From JAJDXW01 sp965243335 (GTDB taxonomy: Bacteria > Pseudomonadota > Gammaproteobacteria > HK1), in contig OZ251545.1 in NCBI GenBank assembly GCA_965243335.1, positions 4,588,001-4,652,000 of the forward strand: DNA of 64,000 nt, in the 5' to 3' direction. Position 1 is the first letter of the stretch, and each line of letters begins with the position of its first letter. The translations under genes were made by a program, and so were the position numbers. This document shows, in pieces, positions 27,444 through 37,453 of the stretch. The notes beneath the pieces were generated by a model, which was not told the origin of the DNA, did no database searches, and worked only from the letters and a program-made list of their open reading frames with translations.

Positions 27444-28037
27444 TCAGAGCACCCCCTTCGTGGAGGGGACGGCGTCCGGATGCCGCTCGTCGCGCGCCGC
27501 CGCCATGCGAAGCGCCCGTCCGAAGGCCTTGAACACCGTCTCGGCGACGTGATGCGCGTTGCGTCCTTCGAGGTTGTCGACGTGAAGCGTCGCCCGCGCC
27601 GAGTTGACGAACCCCTGGAAGAACTCGCGCACCAGGTCCACGTCGAAATCGCCGATGCGGGCGCGTGGGAAATCCACCCGGTAGTGGAGCCCGGGCCGGC
27701 CGGAGAAGTCGATGACCACCCGCGACAGCGCCTCGTCGAGGGGTACGAAGGCATGTCCGTAGCGCACGATGCCGCGCTTGTCGCCGAGCGCCTCCGCCAC
27801 CGCCGCCCCGAGCACGATGCCGACGTCCTCCACCGTATGGTGGGCATCGATCTCGAGGTCCCCTTCCGCACGTATCCGGAGATCCGTGAGCCCGTGCCGC
27901 GCCACCTGGTCGAGCATGTGTTCGAGGAACGGGACCCCGATGGCGAGCTCGGCCGCGCCGACGCCGTCGAGGTCGACCGTGACCTCGACCCGGGTCTCCT
28001 TCGTGTCGCGCCGGACGGTGGCGCTTCGATGCTGCAT
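27444..28037 (-). CDS. hisB: Imidazoleglycerol-phosphate dehydratase HisB
   Basis: A 197-residue monofunctional HisB. The manganese-binding repeats LEIDAHHTVEDVGIVLG and EGRNAHHVAETVFKAFGRAL are both present, and FLEHMLDQVARHG matches the family. It dehydrates imidazole glycerol phosphate in histidine biosynthesis. ATG 28037 gives the usual start (MQHRSATVRRDTKET). The gene reads toward hisH, and the two are likely cotranscribed. Confidence 0.96.
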   Translation of the reverse strand: MQHRSATVRRDTKETRVEVTVDLDGVGAAELAIGVPFLEHMLDQVARHGLTDLRIRAEGDLEIDAHHTVEDVGIVLGAAVAEALGDKRGIVRYGHAFVPLDEALSRVVIDFSGRPGLHYRVDFPRARIGDFDVDLVREFFQGFVNSARATLHVDNLEGRNAHHVAETVFKAFGRALRMAAARDERHPDAVPSTKGVL

Positions 28038-28180
28038 GGCGAATCCTGCAAGGGTCGGCGGGCACGGGGCGATTCCCGCCGCCCGTCCCGGGAGGCGCAA
28101 TCGCGCCGGGGCGCGGGGCGCACCGCCAAGCGTACAGGTTACCCGACCGCGCCGCGGCCCGCAGCCTGAAGCCTGAGGCG

Positions 28181-28349
28181 AGGCATGTGCGCTGTAGGGT
28201 TTTTCGCCAAGCACACCTCTCGCGGGTGCTCCTGGGAACGGCGCACGAGCCTCTGAGCCTGGAGCCTTCAAGAGGCACGTCCGCGGCGGGGGTTTCCGTC
28301 AAGCACACCTCTCGTGAGCGCTCCCGGGGCCGCGGGCGTCCCGCCCGCA
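28181..28349. repeat. Intergenic repeat mosaic (copy R4, two companion units and one palindrome arm)
   Basis: Two reverse-oriented companion units (AGGCATGTGCGCTGTAGGG at 28181, ending CAAGCACACCTCTCGCG near 28224; and GTCAAGCACACCTCTCGTG near 28297-28316) flank CTCCTGGGAACG. The arm CGCGGGCGTCCCGCCCGCA is at 28331-28349. The gap 28038-28644 holds this mosaic and a small palindrome at 28385. No gene is seen. Confidence 0.75.
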
Positions 28350-28384
28350 TCTTCATTCCCGGGCGCATGGATCGATGACTTACC

Positions 28385-28404
28385 CCGTATTTCGGTAATT
28401 ACGG
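28385..28404. promoter_or_regulatory. AT-rich imperfect palindrome upstream of RND pump genes
   Basis: CCGTATTTCGGTAATTACGG has outer arms CCGTA and TACGG. It is the least GC-rich part of the upstream gap, 240 bases before the adaptor gene. It could be an operator or promoter element; no repressor gene is adjacent, so this is a weak inference. Confidence 0.3.
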
Positions 28405-28644
28405 AAAGTCGAAAACTGTCCCAAGGCCGGGACTCTTCGTACAACGCGCGGGACCTCTGCCGCCGGGCGCCGCCGGTCATTGATCCGCACCGGGAACGGT
28501 GCGAGGCTCGCATCCTTCGGCGGGGCGGCTCGGAACGGCCGGATCGAGCGGCGGCCGTCGGCGGGTCACGACCTCCGAGGGCGATGCCGCATCCGAGGCG
28601 CTTCCGCGTCTCCGGACGAAGGCGGAGGAGGCAGGCGAAGCGCG

Positions 28645-30018
28645 ATGAGAAGGTTCTTGCGCCGGGCGGGGCGGCTGCTGCTCTTCCTGGCCCCGGTGGC
28701 CGTGGGGGCGGCCGCGGTCGGGTACGCGCTCCAGAACCGCGAGGAGCCCCGGCGCCTGCCCCCCGAGGAGCGGACGACCCCGGTGCGGGTGGTGGCCGCG
28801 CCGGCCGTGGACGTGGTGCCGCGCGCCCTCGGCTACGGCAGCGTGCATCCGGGCCGGGTCTGGGAGGCGGTGGGGGAGGTGAGCGGGGCCGTCGTCTACC
28901 GCCACCCGGAGCTCGAGAAGGGGGCGATCCTCCGGGCGGGGACGGTGCTGCTCCGGATCGACCCCACCGACTACCGGCTCGCCGTCGCGCAGATCGAGGC
29001 GAGCATCCGCTCGACCGAAGCCCAGCTCGCGGTGCTCGACGTGCGAGCGTCCAACACCCGGCGCTCGCTCGCCATCGAGGAGCGGAGCATCGGCCTCGCC
29101 CGCAAGGAGCTCGAGCGCAAGCAGCGGCTGGTCCGCCAGGGAACCGTCTCCCAGGCCGCGGTGGACCAGGAGGAGCGGGCGGCGCTCGCCGGAGAGCAGG
29201 CGATCCAGAACCTGCGCAACGCGATGAACCTGCTTCCCGCCGAGCGCTCGGTGCTCGAGGCGACCCGGGACCAGCTCCAGGCCCAGTTGGAGACCGCCCG
29301 GCGGAACCTCGAGCGGACCACGATCGTCGCCCCGTTCCACTGCCGGATCGCGGAGGTCAACGTGGAGCGGGCGCAGTTCGCGGCGCAGGGCAAGGTCCTG
29401 GTGGTGGCGGACAGCCTCGACGTGGCGGAGGTCACCGCCCAGGTCCCGATCGGGACCATGCTCACCCTCGTCCCGCGCGATCTGGATCTGCCGCTCGACG
29501 CGGGCGCGCCCATGCCGCGCCTTCGCGACGTGGCGGGCCTCGAAGCGGTCGTGCGTCTTCGCACCGGGCGCGGCGCCACCGAGTGGCCGGCGCGCTTCTC
29601 GCGAATGAGCGACACCGTGGACCGCCGCACCCGCACGGTCGGCGTCATCGTCGCGGTGGACGACCCCTACCGGCAGGTCGTCCCGGGCGAGCGCCCCCCG
29701 CTCGTGAAGAACATGTACGTCGAGGTCGAGCTCCGGGGGCGGTCCCGGCCCGGCGCGGTGGTGGTCCCTCGGGGGGCGCTCCACGGCCGCGAGGTCCGGG
29801 TCGCCGACCCCGACGACCGGCTTCGGACCCGCGAGGTCGAGGCGGACTTCGTCCAGACCAACTTCGCGGTCGTCCGGTCGGGACTCGAGGCGGGCGAGCG
29901 GGTCGTGGTCTCGGACCTGCCGTTCGCGGTGGACGGGATGCGGCTCGCGCCGGTCGAGGACGGGGAGGCCCTCGCCGCCCTCGTCGCCGAGGCGGTCGGC
30001 GGCGTCCCGGTCCAGTGA
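28645..30018 (+). CDS. RND efflux periplasmic adaptor (membrane fusion protein)
   Basis: A 457-residue protein. An N-terminal hydrophobic segment (LLLFLAPVAVGAAAVGYAL) anchors it in the inner membrane. A lipoyl-like half (GEVSGAVVYRHPELEKGAIL, LLRIDP), a long helical hairpin (residues about 110-215), a second lipoyl half (TTIVAPFHCRIAEVNVERAQF) and the beta-barrel/MPD region follow in the usual order. It would link the RND pump encoded 78 bases downstream to an outer-membrane channel, which is not encoded nearby. ATG 28645 precedes MRRFLRRAG. Confidence 0.93.
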   Translation: MRRFLRRAGRLLLFLAPVAVGAAAVGYALQNREEPRRLPPEERTTPVRVVAAPAVDVVPRALGYGSVHPGRVWEAVGEVSGAVVYRHPELEKGAILRAGTVLLRIDPTDYRLAVAQIEASIRSTEAQLAVLDVRASNTRRSLAIEERSIGLARKELERKQRLVRQGTVSQAAVDQEERAALAGEQAIQNLRNAMNLLPAERSVLEATRDQLQAQLETARRNLERTTIVAPFHCRIAEVNVERAQFAAQGKVLVVADSLDVAEVTAQVPIGTMLTLVPRDLDLPLDAGAPMPRLRDVAGLEAVVRLRTGRGATEWPARFSRMSDTVDRRTRTVGVIVAVDDPYRQVVPGERPPLVKNMYVEVELRGRSRPGAVVVPRGALHGREVRVADPDDRLRTREVEADFVQTNFAVVRSGLEAGERVVVSDLPFAVDGMRLAPVEDGEALAALVAEAVGGVPVQ

Positions 30019-30096
30019 CCCCGGCGAGCGCCCGGCAAGCGAGCCGTATCCTTCCGATGACCCGCCCCTTCCCCCGCCCCTTCCGATGACCCGCGG

Positions 30097-33000
30097 ATGA
30101 TCCGCTTCTTCGCCGAGCACCCGACCGCCGCCAACCTGCTGATGGTCGGCTTCCTCATGGTGGGGCTCGCCTTCGCGCCTTCGGTCAAGCGCGAGACGTT
30201 CCCGGACATCCCGGCTCGCTCAGTCGAGGTCCGGATCCCCTTCCCGGGCGCGACCGCGGTGGACGTGGAGGAGGCCGTCTGCCAGCGGGTCGAGGAGGCG
30301 GCGGACGGGATCGACAACCGCGAGGAGACCCGGTGCGACGCCCGCGAGGGGATGGCCATCGCCACCCTGGTCATGCGCGAAGGGCGCGACCTCGCCCAGT
30401 TCCTCGACGACGTGAAGTCGAAGGTCGACGCGGTCACCGACCTCCCCGAGGGAGTGGAGGACCCGGTCGTGCGCCAGCTCGGGCGCTCGGACTTCGTCGC
30501 GTTCATCGCGGTCGCGGGACCCCTCCGGCCCGAGGGCCTCAAGGCCTACGCCGAGCGGATGAAGGACGACCTGCTGGCGATCCCCGGGGTCGCCCAAGTG
30601 ACCGTCCGGGGGTTCTCCCAGCACCAGATCCGGATCGAGGCGCCGGCCTCGACGATGCGCCAGTTCGGCCTGAGCCTCCGGGACCTCGCGGACGCGGTGG
30701 CCGCGCAGAGCCTGAAGCTCCCGGTCGGGGCCATCGAGACCCGCGAATCCACGGTGCTCCTCCGGTTCGACGACGAGCGCCGGCGGCCCCGGGACTTCGA
30801 CGATCTCGTGGTGGTCGGGTCGGGGAGCGGGGCGGCCATCCGGCTCGGGGACATCGCCACCATCACCGACCGCTTCGAACGCGAGGAGAGCCGGGCCTAC
30901 TTCAACGGGCAGCGGGCCGCCTTCCTGGCCGTGGAGAAGGGCAAGGGAGACGACATCCTCGACGTCATCGACGCCCTGCGCGCCTACGTGGACGAGGAGC
31001 GGGCCCGCGCGCCCCCCGGCATGGCCTTCGAGATCGCCCGCGACGTGGCCTCCATCGTCCGCGACCGCCTGACCATGCTGCTCCGGAACGGGGTCCAGGG
31101 GCTCGGGCTCGTGTTCCTGGTGATGTGGCTGTTCTTCGGGCTCCGCTACTCGTTCTGGGTGGCGGCGGGGCTCCCCGTCGCCTTCATGGGGACCATCGCC
31201 GGCATGGCGGCCATCGGCTACTCCTTCGACATGATCACCATGGTCGGCCTGCTGATCGCGGTCGGCCTGCTGATGGACGACGCGATCGTGATCGCGGAGA
31301 ACGTCGCCCGCCATCGCCAGGCCGGGCGCCCGCCGCTCGAGGCGGCGGCCACCGGAACGAAGGAGGTGATGCCGGGGGTGCTCGCCTCCTTCTTCACCAC
31401 CATTGCCGTGTTCGGCGCGCTCGCGTTCCTCCGGGGGGACATCGGGGCGGTGCTCGGGGTCCTCCCGGTCATCCTGATCCTCACCCTGTCGTTCAGCCTG
31501 GTCGAAGCGTTCCTCATCCTGCCCCACCACCTGATGGGGACCCTCCGGTCCCGCGAAGGGCCGGGGCGCGGCGGCTTCGGCGCCCGGTTCGATGCGGGCC
31601 TCGACCGCTTCACCGAGGGGTTCGTAGGCCGTCTCGTCGACCGGGCGGTCGACCGGCGCTACCTGACCCTCGGCCTGATCGCGGCCCTGCTGCTCGTGTC
31701 GCTCTCCCTGGTGGTGGGCGGGAAGCTCAAGTTCCGGGCGTTCCCCGACATCGAGGGCAACGTCGTCGAGGCCCGGCTCCTCCTCCCCCAGGGCACGCCG
31801 CTCGCCCGGACGGAGGCGGTGGTGGAGCGGGTGGTGCGGGCGGTCCGGGAGGTGGGCGTAGCGCTCGCCCCCCTCCAGCCGGAGGGGCGGAGCCTCGTGC
31901 GGAACGTCGGGGTCCAGTACAACCGCAACGTCGACGCCTACGAATCGGGGTCCCACATCGCGACCGTGACCGTCGACCTGCTCCCCTCCGGGGTCCGCAA
32001 CGCGAGCCTGGACGAGGTGATCGACCGGTGGCGGAAGGCGGTGGGCGAGGTCCCCGACGTCATCGTCCTCAAGTTCGCCGAGCCCCAGCTCGGCCCGGGC
32101 GGGAGGCCCATCGACATCCGGCTCACGGGCGAGGACCTCGGCGAGCTCAAGGCCGCCTCGATCGAGCTGATCGGGTGGCTGGGCGGCTACCGCGGGGTGC
32201 TGGACCTCTCGGACGACCTCCGCCCCGGCAAGCCCGAGGCGCGCCTTCGCCTGCGCGAAGGGGCGCTCTCCCTCGGCTTGAGCGCGGCCGCGGTGGCGGG
32301 GCAGCTCCGGGCCGCGTTCCACGGCCAGAACGCGGCCGAGGTCCAGCTCGGGCCCGAGGACTACGAGATCAACGTCCGGCTGTCCGAGGCGGACCGCGAC
32401 AGCCTCGCCGACCTCATCCGGTTCACCATCACCCTCCCGACCGGCGAGCAGGCGCCGCTCGACGCGGTGGCGACCGTCGAGCCCACCCGGGGGTACGCCC
32501 GCGTCCACCGGGTCGAGGGGCGGCGGGCGGTCACCATCCGGGGCGACCTCGACACGGACGTCGCCAACGCGGGCGAGGTCCTCGCCGACACGCGCGCCCG
32601 CTTCCTGCCCGGGCTCGAAGCCCGGTATCCGGGGATCGCGGTCGCGCTCGAAGGCCAGGCCGAGGAGACGGCGGTCACCGGGGCGTCGTTGCAGCGGAAC
32701 TTCCTCATCGGCCTCGGGGCCGTCTTCCTGCTGCTCTGCTTCCAGTTCCGGAGCTACGTCGAGCCGGTCCTGGTCATGGCGGTGATCCCGGCGGGCCTGG
32801 TCGGGGTGGTCTGGGGCCACTACGCCCTCGGCCTCGACCTCTCCATGCCGAGCATGGTCGGCTTCGCCTCGCTCGCGGGGGTGGTGGTGAACAACTCCAT
32901 CGTGCTGGTGGCGTTCATCAAGCTCCACCGGCGCAACGGGGAGTCGGCGACGGACGCGGCGCGGCGGGCGGCCCGGCAGCGCTTCCGGGCCATCCTGCTC

Positions 33001-33345
33001 ACCTCCCTCACCACCGTGGCCGGGATCCTGCCCCTGCTGACGGAGACGAGCCTCCAGGCCCAGATCATGAAGCCGCTCGTCGCGAGCCTCGGGTTCGGGC
33101 TCGCCGCCGCCACCTTCCAGGTGCTGTTCCTGGTCCCCGCCCTCTACGCGATCCTGGACGACTTCGGGCTGACGGAGAAGGTAGGGCCGGCCGCGCCGGA
33201 GGGCGGCGGGGCCGGCGGGACGAAGGAGGAGCCCGGCGGCGGCGCATCGGCGGGGGAGACGGCGGGGCCGGGCGACGGCGAGGCGGGGGAGGGAGAGGGG
33301 CCGCCGCCCGAATCGCCGCCGCCGCCCGCGGCCGCTCCCGCGTAG
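30097..33345 (+). CDS. RND-family efflux permease (AcrB/MMPL-like)
   Basis: A 1082-residue pump with two six-helix halves, each followed by a large periplasmic loop. Family blocks include FPSVKRETFPDIPARSVEV-like N-terminal porter sequence, MITMVGLLIAVGLLMDDAIV in TM4 with the proton-relay Asp residues, and VVVNNSIVLVAFIK in the second half. The last 45 residues are a Gly/Pro/Glu-rich tail that is not part of the family core. With the adaptor upstream it should export hydrophobic or toxic compounds using proton motive force. It converges on the amidohydrolase gene with only 24 bases between stops. Confidence 0.94.
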   Translation: MIRFFAEHPTAANLLMVGFLMVGLAFAPSVKRETFPDIPARSVEVRIPFPGATAVDVEEAVCQRVEEAADGIDNREETRCDAREGMAIATLVMREGRDLAQFLDDVKSKVDAVTDLPEGVEDPVVRQLGRSDFVAFIAVAGPLRPEGLKAYAERMKDDLLAIPGVAQVTVRGFSQHQIRIEAPASTMRQFGLSLRDLADAVAAQSLKLPVGAIETRESTVLLRFDDERRRPRDFDDLVVVGSGSGAAIRLGDIATITDRFEREESRAYFNGQRAAFLAVEKGKGDDILDVIDALRAYVDEERARAPPGMAFEIARDVASIVRDRLTMLLRNGVQGLGLVFLVMWLFFGLRYSFWVAAGLPVAFMGTIAGMAAIGYSFDMITMVGLLIAVGLLMDDAIVIAENVARHRQAGRPPLEAAATGTKEVMPGVLASFFTTIAVFGALAFLRGDIGAVLGVLPVILILTLSFSLVEAFLILPHHLMGTLRSREGPGRGGFGARFDAGLDRFTEGFVGRLVDRAVDRRYLTLGLIAALLLVSLSLVVGGKLKFRAFPDIEGNVVEARLLLPQGTPLARTEAVVERVVRAVREVGVALAPLQPEGRSLVRNVGVQYNRNVDAYESGSHIATVTVDLLPSGVRNASLDEVIDRWRKAVGEVPDVIVLKFAEPQLGPGGRPIDIRLTGEDLGELKAASIELIGWLGGYRGVLDLSDDLRPGKPEARLRLREGALSLGLSAAAVAGQLRAAFHGQNAAEVQLGPEDYEINVRLSEADRDSLADLIRFTITLPTGEQAPLDAVATVEPTRGYARVHRVEGRRAVTIRGDLDTDVANAGEVLADTRARFLPGLEARYPGIAVALEGQAEETAVTGASLQRNFLIGLGAVFLLLCFQFRSYVEPVLVMAVIPAGLVGVVWGHYALGLDLSMPSMVGFASLAGVVVNNSIVLVAFIKLHRRNGESATDAARRAARQRFRAILLTSLTTVAGILPLLTETSLQAQIMKPLVASLGFGLAAATFQVLFLVPALYAILDDFGLTEKVGPAAPEGGGAGGTKEEPGGGASAGETAGPGDGEAGEGEGPPPESPPPPAAAPA

Positions 33346-33369
33346 CGGCGGCCGGAGCGCGGGGCGGCT

Positions 33370-34815
33370 TCAGGGAGCCCGGAGCGGCAGCGAGTAGGGG
33401 GAGATCGCCTCCGCGGTCCGTCCGAGGAAGTCGCGCTCCGGGGCCTCCGCGAGCATCCGCGCCTGCGACTCCTCGAGCTGCGCGCCGGCCCCCTCCGGGT
33501 CGAGCCCGAGGGGCTTCCCATCCGCGACCGCCTGCTCCCCGTCGACGAAGACCTCCCGCACCGCCCGGTCCGCGGCCTCGAAGACGAAGGTCCGCAACGG
33601 GTCCCGCGCCGGGCGCATCGCCGGGTGGTCGAGATCGAGGAGCACGAGGTCCGCCTTCGCCCCCGGCGCGAGCCGCCCGAGGTCGTCGCGCCCGAGGGCC
33701 GCCGCTCCCCCGATGGTCGCGGCGCGGAACAGCTCCCGGGTATCGACGGCGCGGAGGTTGCCCGCCATCACCCGCGCGAGGATGATGGCGAGGCGCATCT
33801 CCTCCACGAGGTTGTGGGGGGCGACGTCGGTGCCCATCCCCATGTTGACCCCGCGCGCCCGGTAGCGGCCGAAGTGGGCCATCGCGTGCCCGTAGCGGGC
33901 GAACGGGGAGGGGCAGTGGGCGACGGTGGTCCCGGAGTCGGCGAGGCGGTCGAGGTCCCCGGTCGTCCGCCAGCGGACGTCGGGATGCTCGTCGATGAAG
34001 ATGACGTGTCCCAGGATCGTGTCCGGGCCGAGGAAGCCGATGTCCGCCGCGTATTCGAGCGGGGTCTTGCCGTGGCGGCGCACGATCTCCAGGAACTCGA
34101 GCTTCGACTGCGAGAGGTGGGTGGTGAGGGGGCGGCCGGTCTCGCGCGCGTGGGCGGCGGCGTCGCGGAGGGTCGACTCGGTGCAGGTCTCGATCTGGCC
34201 GGGGTACACGATGCCGCGAAGCCGCCCGCTCGGGTGCTGCTCGGCGAGGTCCATGACCCGGATGGAGGCGTCGAACTCGCGCCGCCCGCGCGCCTCGTCC
34301 CAGTCGAACCCGAGCGCGTGCCGGCTCTCGAGCTTCCAGTACGCGTCGGCAAAGAACGAGCCGACGTAGACCCGGAGGCCACTCCGGCCCGCCCGGTCGA
34401 GCCAGCCTTCGATGGGGCTGGAGAGGTCCGCGACGGTGGTGACCCCGGAGAGGAGGAGCTCCGCGTAGGCCATCTCCATCGCCGCCCCGCGCCCCGGCTC
34501 GTCGAGGGAGAACGCGCAGGAGCGCTCGTAGAGCCCGGTGTCGTACATCTCGGGGACCCCGTGGTCCTCGCGCACGCCCTTGCCCGCGGGCTCGGTATGG
34601 GGGTGGGAGTGGAGGTTGACGAGCCCCGGCATGACGAACCGCCGCGAGCCGTCGATGGTGCGGTCGGCCGGGCCTTCGTAGCGCCCCCCGACATGGACGA
34701 TGCGGTCGGCGGTGAACGCGACATCGGCGCCGCGCAGGTACTGGTGCTCGTTCCCGTCCCACGCTGCGATCCAGGCCGCGTCGCGGATCACGGTGGTCCT
34801 CTGGTTCCCGGTCAT
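33370..34815 (-). CDS. Amidohydrolase-family protein (TrzA/ATZ/SsnA-like)
   Basis: A 481-residue metal-dependent hydrolase. VMPGLVNLHSHPH holds the first metal-binding HxH, THLSQSK the next His, GHVIFIDEHPD another His, and NMGMGTDVAPHN the conserved Asp, all in the order of the amidohydrolase superfamily deaminase branch. LAPGAKADLVLLDLDHP near the end closes the small beta domain. It likely deaminates or dechlorinates a heterocycle or guanidine-type compound; the substrate cannot be named. It is divergent from the RraA-like gene at 35086. Confidence 0.92.
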   Translation of the reverse strand: MTGNQRTTVIRDAAWIAAWDGNEHQYLRGADVAFTADRIVHVGGRYEGPADRTIDGSRRFVMPGLVNLHSHPHTEPAGKGVREDHGVPEMYDTGLYERSCAFSLDEPGRGAAMEMAYAELLLSGVTTVADLSSPIEGWLDRAGRSGLRVYVGSFFADAYWKLESRHALGFDWDEARGRREFDASIRVMDLAEQHPSGRLRGIVYPGQIETCTESTLRDAAAHARETGRPLTTHLSQSKLEFLEIVRRHGKTPLEYAADIGFLGPDTILGHVIFIDEHPDVRWRTTGDLDRLADSGTTVAHCPSPFARYGHAMAHFGRYRARGVNMGMGTDVAPHNLVEEMRLAIILARVMAGNLRAVDTRELFRAATIGGAAALGRDDLGRLAPGAKADLVLLDLDHPAMRPARDPLRTFVFEAADRAVREVFVDGEQAVADGKPLGLDPEGAGAQLEESQARMLAEAPERDFLGRTAEAISPYSLPLRAP

Positions 34816-35085
34816 GATTCGTTCCCTCCCGAATTCGGTGCGGTGGCCGGAGCCGCGGCGGCCGTCGTTGCGGTCGGGCTCGCGGCTGCGGTTGCGGCCG
34901 CCGCTTGGTGTCTGCCCCAGCAGCGGTGTCGGCCCCGGCGGCGACCGGGCTCCCCGTCCGCTCGGCCCGCTCGCTCTTGCGCGGCCGGCATCGAGCCCGG
35001 ATCATGCCGGGTTTGCGCTCCCCATCCAATCATCGCCCTCGACTGTCGATACGGAGGTCGCCGGGGAGGCCGATCCGGAGGCCCC

Positions 35086-35796
35086 ATGAAGCCCGAGATC
35101 CGCGACGCGCTTGCCGGGTGCAGCACCGCCACCATCACCATGCAGCTCCTGAAGCGGGGGCTTCGCGCCACCGCGATGCGGGGGGTGCGGCCCCTCGCCC
35201 CGGACCAGGGGCGCGTGGTCGGCGAGGCGTACACCGTGCGCTTCATCCCCATGCGCGAGGACCTCTCCGACCCGGCGATCCTCGGCTCGCCGGACAACCA
35301 CCAGCGGGTCGCGATCGAGGACTGCCCGGCGGGGGCCATCCTGTGCATGGACGGGCTCGGCAACGCGGAGGTGGGTACCCTCGGCGACATCCTCGCGGAG
35401 CGGCTGCGGGTGCGCGGGGTGGCGGCCTGCGTCACCGACAGCGCGACCCGCGACGCGGAGGCGGTGATCGCGACCGGGTTCCCGGTGTGGTGCAACGGAC
35501 GGGCCGCGCCGCCCAACGTCACCGGGCTCGCGATGGGCGACCGGCAGACGCCCATCGGGTGCGGCGGGGTCGCGGTGGTCCCGGGCGACGTGCTCGTCTG
35601 CGACGGCGACGGGGTGGTCGTGATCCCGCGGGCGCTGGTCGAGGAGGTGGCGGCGGGCGCGGTCGAGCAGGAGACCCTCGAGACCTTCATCCAGGAGCGC
35701 ATCCGGGCCGGCTACTCGGTGACGGAGAGCTATCCTCCCGACGCAAAGACCCTCGCCGCCTACGAGGCGTGGAAGGCGGACCGCGGCGCGGTCTGA
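35086..35796 (+). CDS. RraA-family protein (HMG/CHA aldolase-like)
   Basis: A 236-residue protein. The block DGLGNAEVGTLGDILAERL followed by VTDSATRDAEAV contains the conserved Gly-loop, Arg and Asp of the RraA-like aldolase fold, and GGVAVVPGDVLVCDGDGVVVIP is the standard C-terminal motif. Relatives include 4-hydroxy-4-methyl-2-oxoglutarate aldolase and oxaloacetate decarboxylase as well as the RNase E inhibitor. ATG 35086 has GGAG upstream. It lies 32 bases before the M81 gene and is probably cotranscribed. Confidence 0.9.
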   Translation: MKPEIRDALAGCSTATITMQLLKRGLRATAMRGVRPLAPDQGRVVGEAYTVRFIPMREDLSDPAILGSPDNHQRVAIEDCPAGAILCMDGLGNAEVGTLGDILAERLRVRGVAACVTDSATRDAEAVIATGFPVWCNGRAAPPNVTGLAMGDRQTPIGCGGVAVVPGDVLVCDGDGVVVIPRALVEEVAAGAVEQETLETFIQERIRAGYSVTESYPPDAKTLAAYEAWKADRGAV

Positions 35797-35828
35797 ACCG
35801 GAACCGGATCAAAACAGGAGAAGAACGG

Positions 35829-37331
35829 ATGGCGCGCATCGCGATCGGCGGCTTCCAGCACGAGACCAACACCTTCGCCCCCTCGCTCGCGACCCTGGCC
35901 GACTTCGAGGCGGGCGGGGCCTGGCCGGAGCTGACCACGGGGCCGGGGCTGCCGGACCGGGTGCGGGGGATGAACCTCTCGATCGCGGGGTTCGTGGACG
36001 AGGCGGAACGGCTGGGGCACCGCCTGCTGCCGACGACCTGGGGGGCCGCCTCGCCTTCCTCCTACGTCACCGAGCACGCCTACGAGCACATCGCGGGCCT
36101 CATCCTCGACGGGCTGCGGGCGGCGCGGCCCTTCGACGCGGTCTACCTCTGCCTGCACGGGGCGATGGTGACCGAGCGCCTGCAGGACGGCGAGGGCGAG
36201 CTGCTCCGCCGGACGCGCGCGCTCGTCGGGGACGACGTACCGGTGGTCGCGTCGCTCGACTTCCACTCCAACACGACCCCGGAGATGGTGCGGTACGCGG
36301 ACGCTCTCGTCGGCTACCGCACCTACCCGCACATCGACATGGCGGACACGGGGCGGCGGACCGCCCTCCACCTCGACGGCCTGCTCGGCGGCTCGGGGCC
36401 GCGTCGCAAGGCGTTCCGCCAGCTCCCCTTCATCATCCCGATCACCTGGCAGTGCACGACGAGCGAGCCGATGCGCACGGTGATGGAGATGCGCGACGAC
36501 CTCGAAGGCGGGGAGGTCGCGAGCCTCACCGTGACGGCGGGGTTTCCGGCCGCCGACATCCGTCACTGCGGCCCGTCGGTGTTCGGGTACGGGAGCACGC
36601 CGGCGGCGGCGGAGCGGGCGGTCGAGGCGCTCGCGGGCGAGATCGAACGGCGGGAAGGCGAGTTCGAGGGGCCGCTCCATTCGCCGGACGACGGGGTGCG
36701 GGCCGCGATCGAGATCGCCCGGAGCGCGTCCCGCCCGGTGGTCATCGCCGACACCCAGGACAACCCCGGCGCGGGGGGGAACTCGGACACGACCGGGATG
36801 CTGCGGGCGCTCGTGGACAACGACGCGCCGCAGGCCGCGCTCGGGATGCTGGTCGACCCCGAAGCGGCCCTCGCCGCGCACGGGGCGGGCGCGGGATCCG
36901 CGATCAGCATCGCCCTCGGCGGCAAGTCCGGCATTCCCGGCGACGCCCCGTTCGAGGCGGAGTTCCGGGTCGAACGGGTCGGCGACGGGAAGGTCACGGG
37001 GACGGGGCCGATGTACGGCGGGGCGCACATGAACCTCGGCCCGATGGCGTCCCTTCGCATCCGCGACGTCCAAGTCCTCGTCGGGAGCCGCAAGGCGCAG
37101 CTCGCGGACCAGGCGATGTACCGGCACTGCGGCATCGAGCCCACCACCCGGAAGATCATCGTGAACAAGAGCTCGGTGCACTTCCGGGCCGACTTCGAGC
37201 CGATCGCCGCGCAGGTGCTGATCTGCGTGGCCCCGGGGCCGATGGTGGCGGACCCGGGGGCGCTCCCCTGGACCCGCCTCCGGCCCGGGATGCGGGTCCG
37301 GCCGAACGGCCCCGCGTTCGGCGGGGGGTGA
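35829..37331 (+). CDS. M81-family metallopeptidase (MlrC-like)
   Basis: A 500-residue protein of the MlrC/M81 family. IAIGGFQHETNTFAPS is the N-terminal signature, LCLHGAMVTERLQDGEGELLR and ASLDFHSNTTPEMVRYAD are the central blocks, and DTQDNPGAGGNSDTTGML matches the C-terminal half. MlrC in sphingomonads degrades linearised microcystin; most homologues have unknown peptide or amide substrates. AACAGGAGAAGAACGG precedes ATG 35829. Together with the amidohydrolase and RraA-like genes it looks like a catabolic group. Confidence 0.93.
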   Translation: MARIAIGGFQHETNTFAPSLATLADFEAGGAWPELTTGPGLPDRVRGMNLSIAGFVDEAERLGHRLLPTTWGAASPSSYVTEHAYEHIAGLILDGLRAARPFDAVYLCLHGAMVTERLQDGEGELLRRTRALVGDDVPVVASLDFHSNTTPEMVRYADALVGYRTYPHIDMADTGRRTALHLDGLLGGSGPRRKAFRQLPFIIPITWQCTTSEPMRTVMEMRDDLEGGEVASLTVTAGFPAADIRHCGPSVFGYGSTPAAAERAVEALAGEIERREGEFEGPLHSPDDGVRAAIEIARSASRPVVIADTQDNPGAGGNSDTTGMLRALVDNDAPQAALGMLVDPEAALAAHGAGAGSAISIALGGKSGIPGDAPFEAEFRVERVGDGKVTGTGPMYGGAHMNLGPMASLRIRDVQVLVGSRKAQLADQAMYRHCGIEPTTRKIIVNKSSVHFRADFEPIAAQVLICVAPGPMVADPGALPWTRLRPGMRVRPNGPAFGGG

Positions 37332-37404
37332 GCCGGGCGCGGGGCCGCCCCCGGCGGGCCGGCGCCGCGTCGCGTCGTCTCCAGCGCCCCCGGCGCGCCC
37401 CGGT

Positions 37405-37448
37405 GGCGCCAGCCGCCGGCGCGAAAACCCCGCCACGCACATGCCTCT
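37405..37448. repeat. 43-bp-type unit (copy R5), next to the MITE
   Basis: A degenerate companion unit (CGGCGCGAAAACCCCGCCA then CGCACATGCCT). Its end, GCCT, runs directly into the 10-bp duplicated target of the MITE at 37454. Confidence 0.6.
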
Positions 37449-37453
37449 CACCT

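Noticed and set aside
30220..32928. About 900-codon open frame on the reverse strand opposite the RND pump
   Set aside because: Antisense of a conserved gene, rich in Asp/Glu/Arg/Gly without any recognisable domain.
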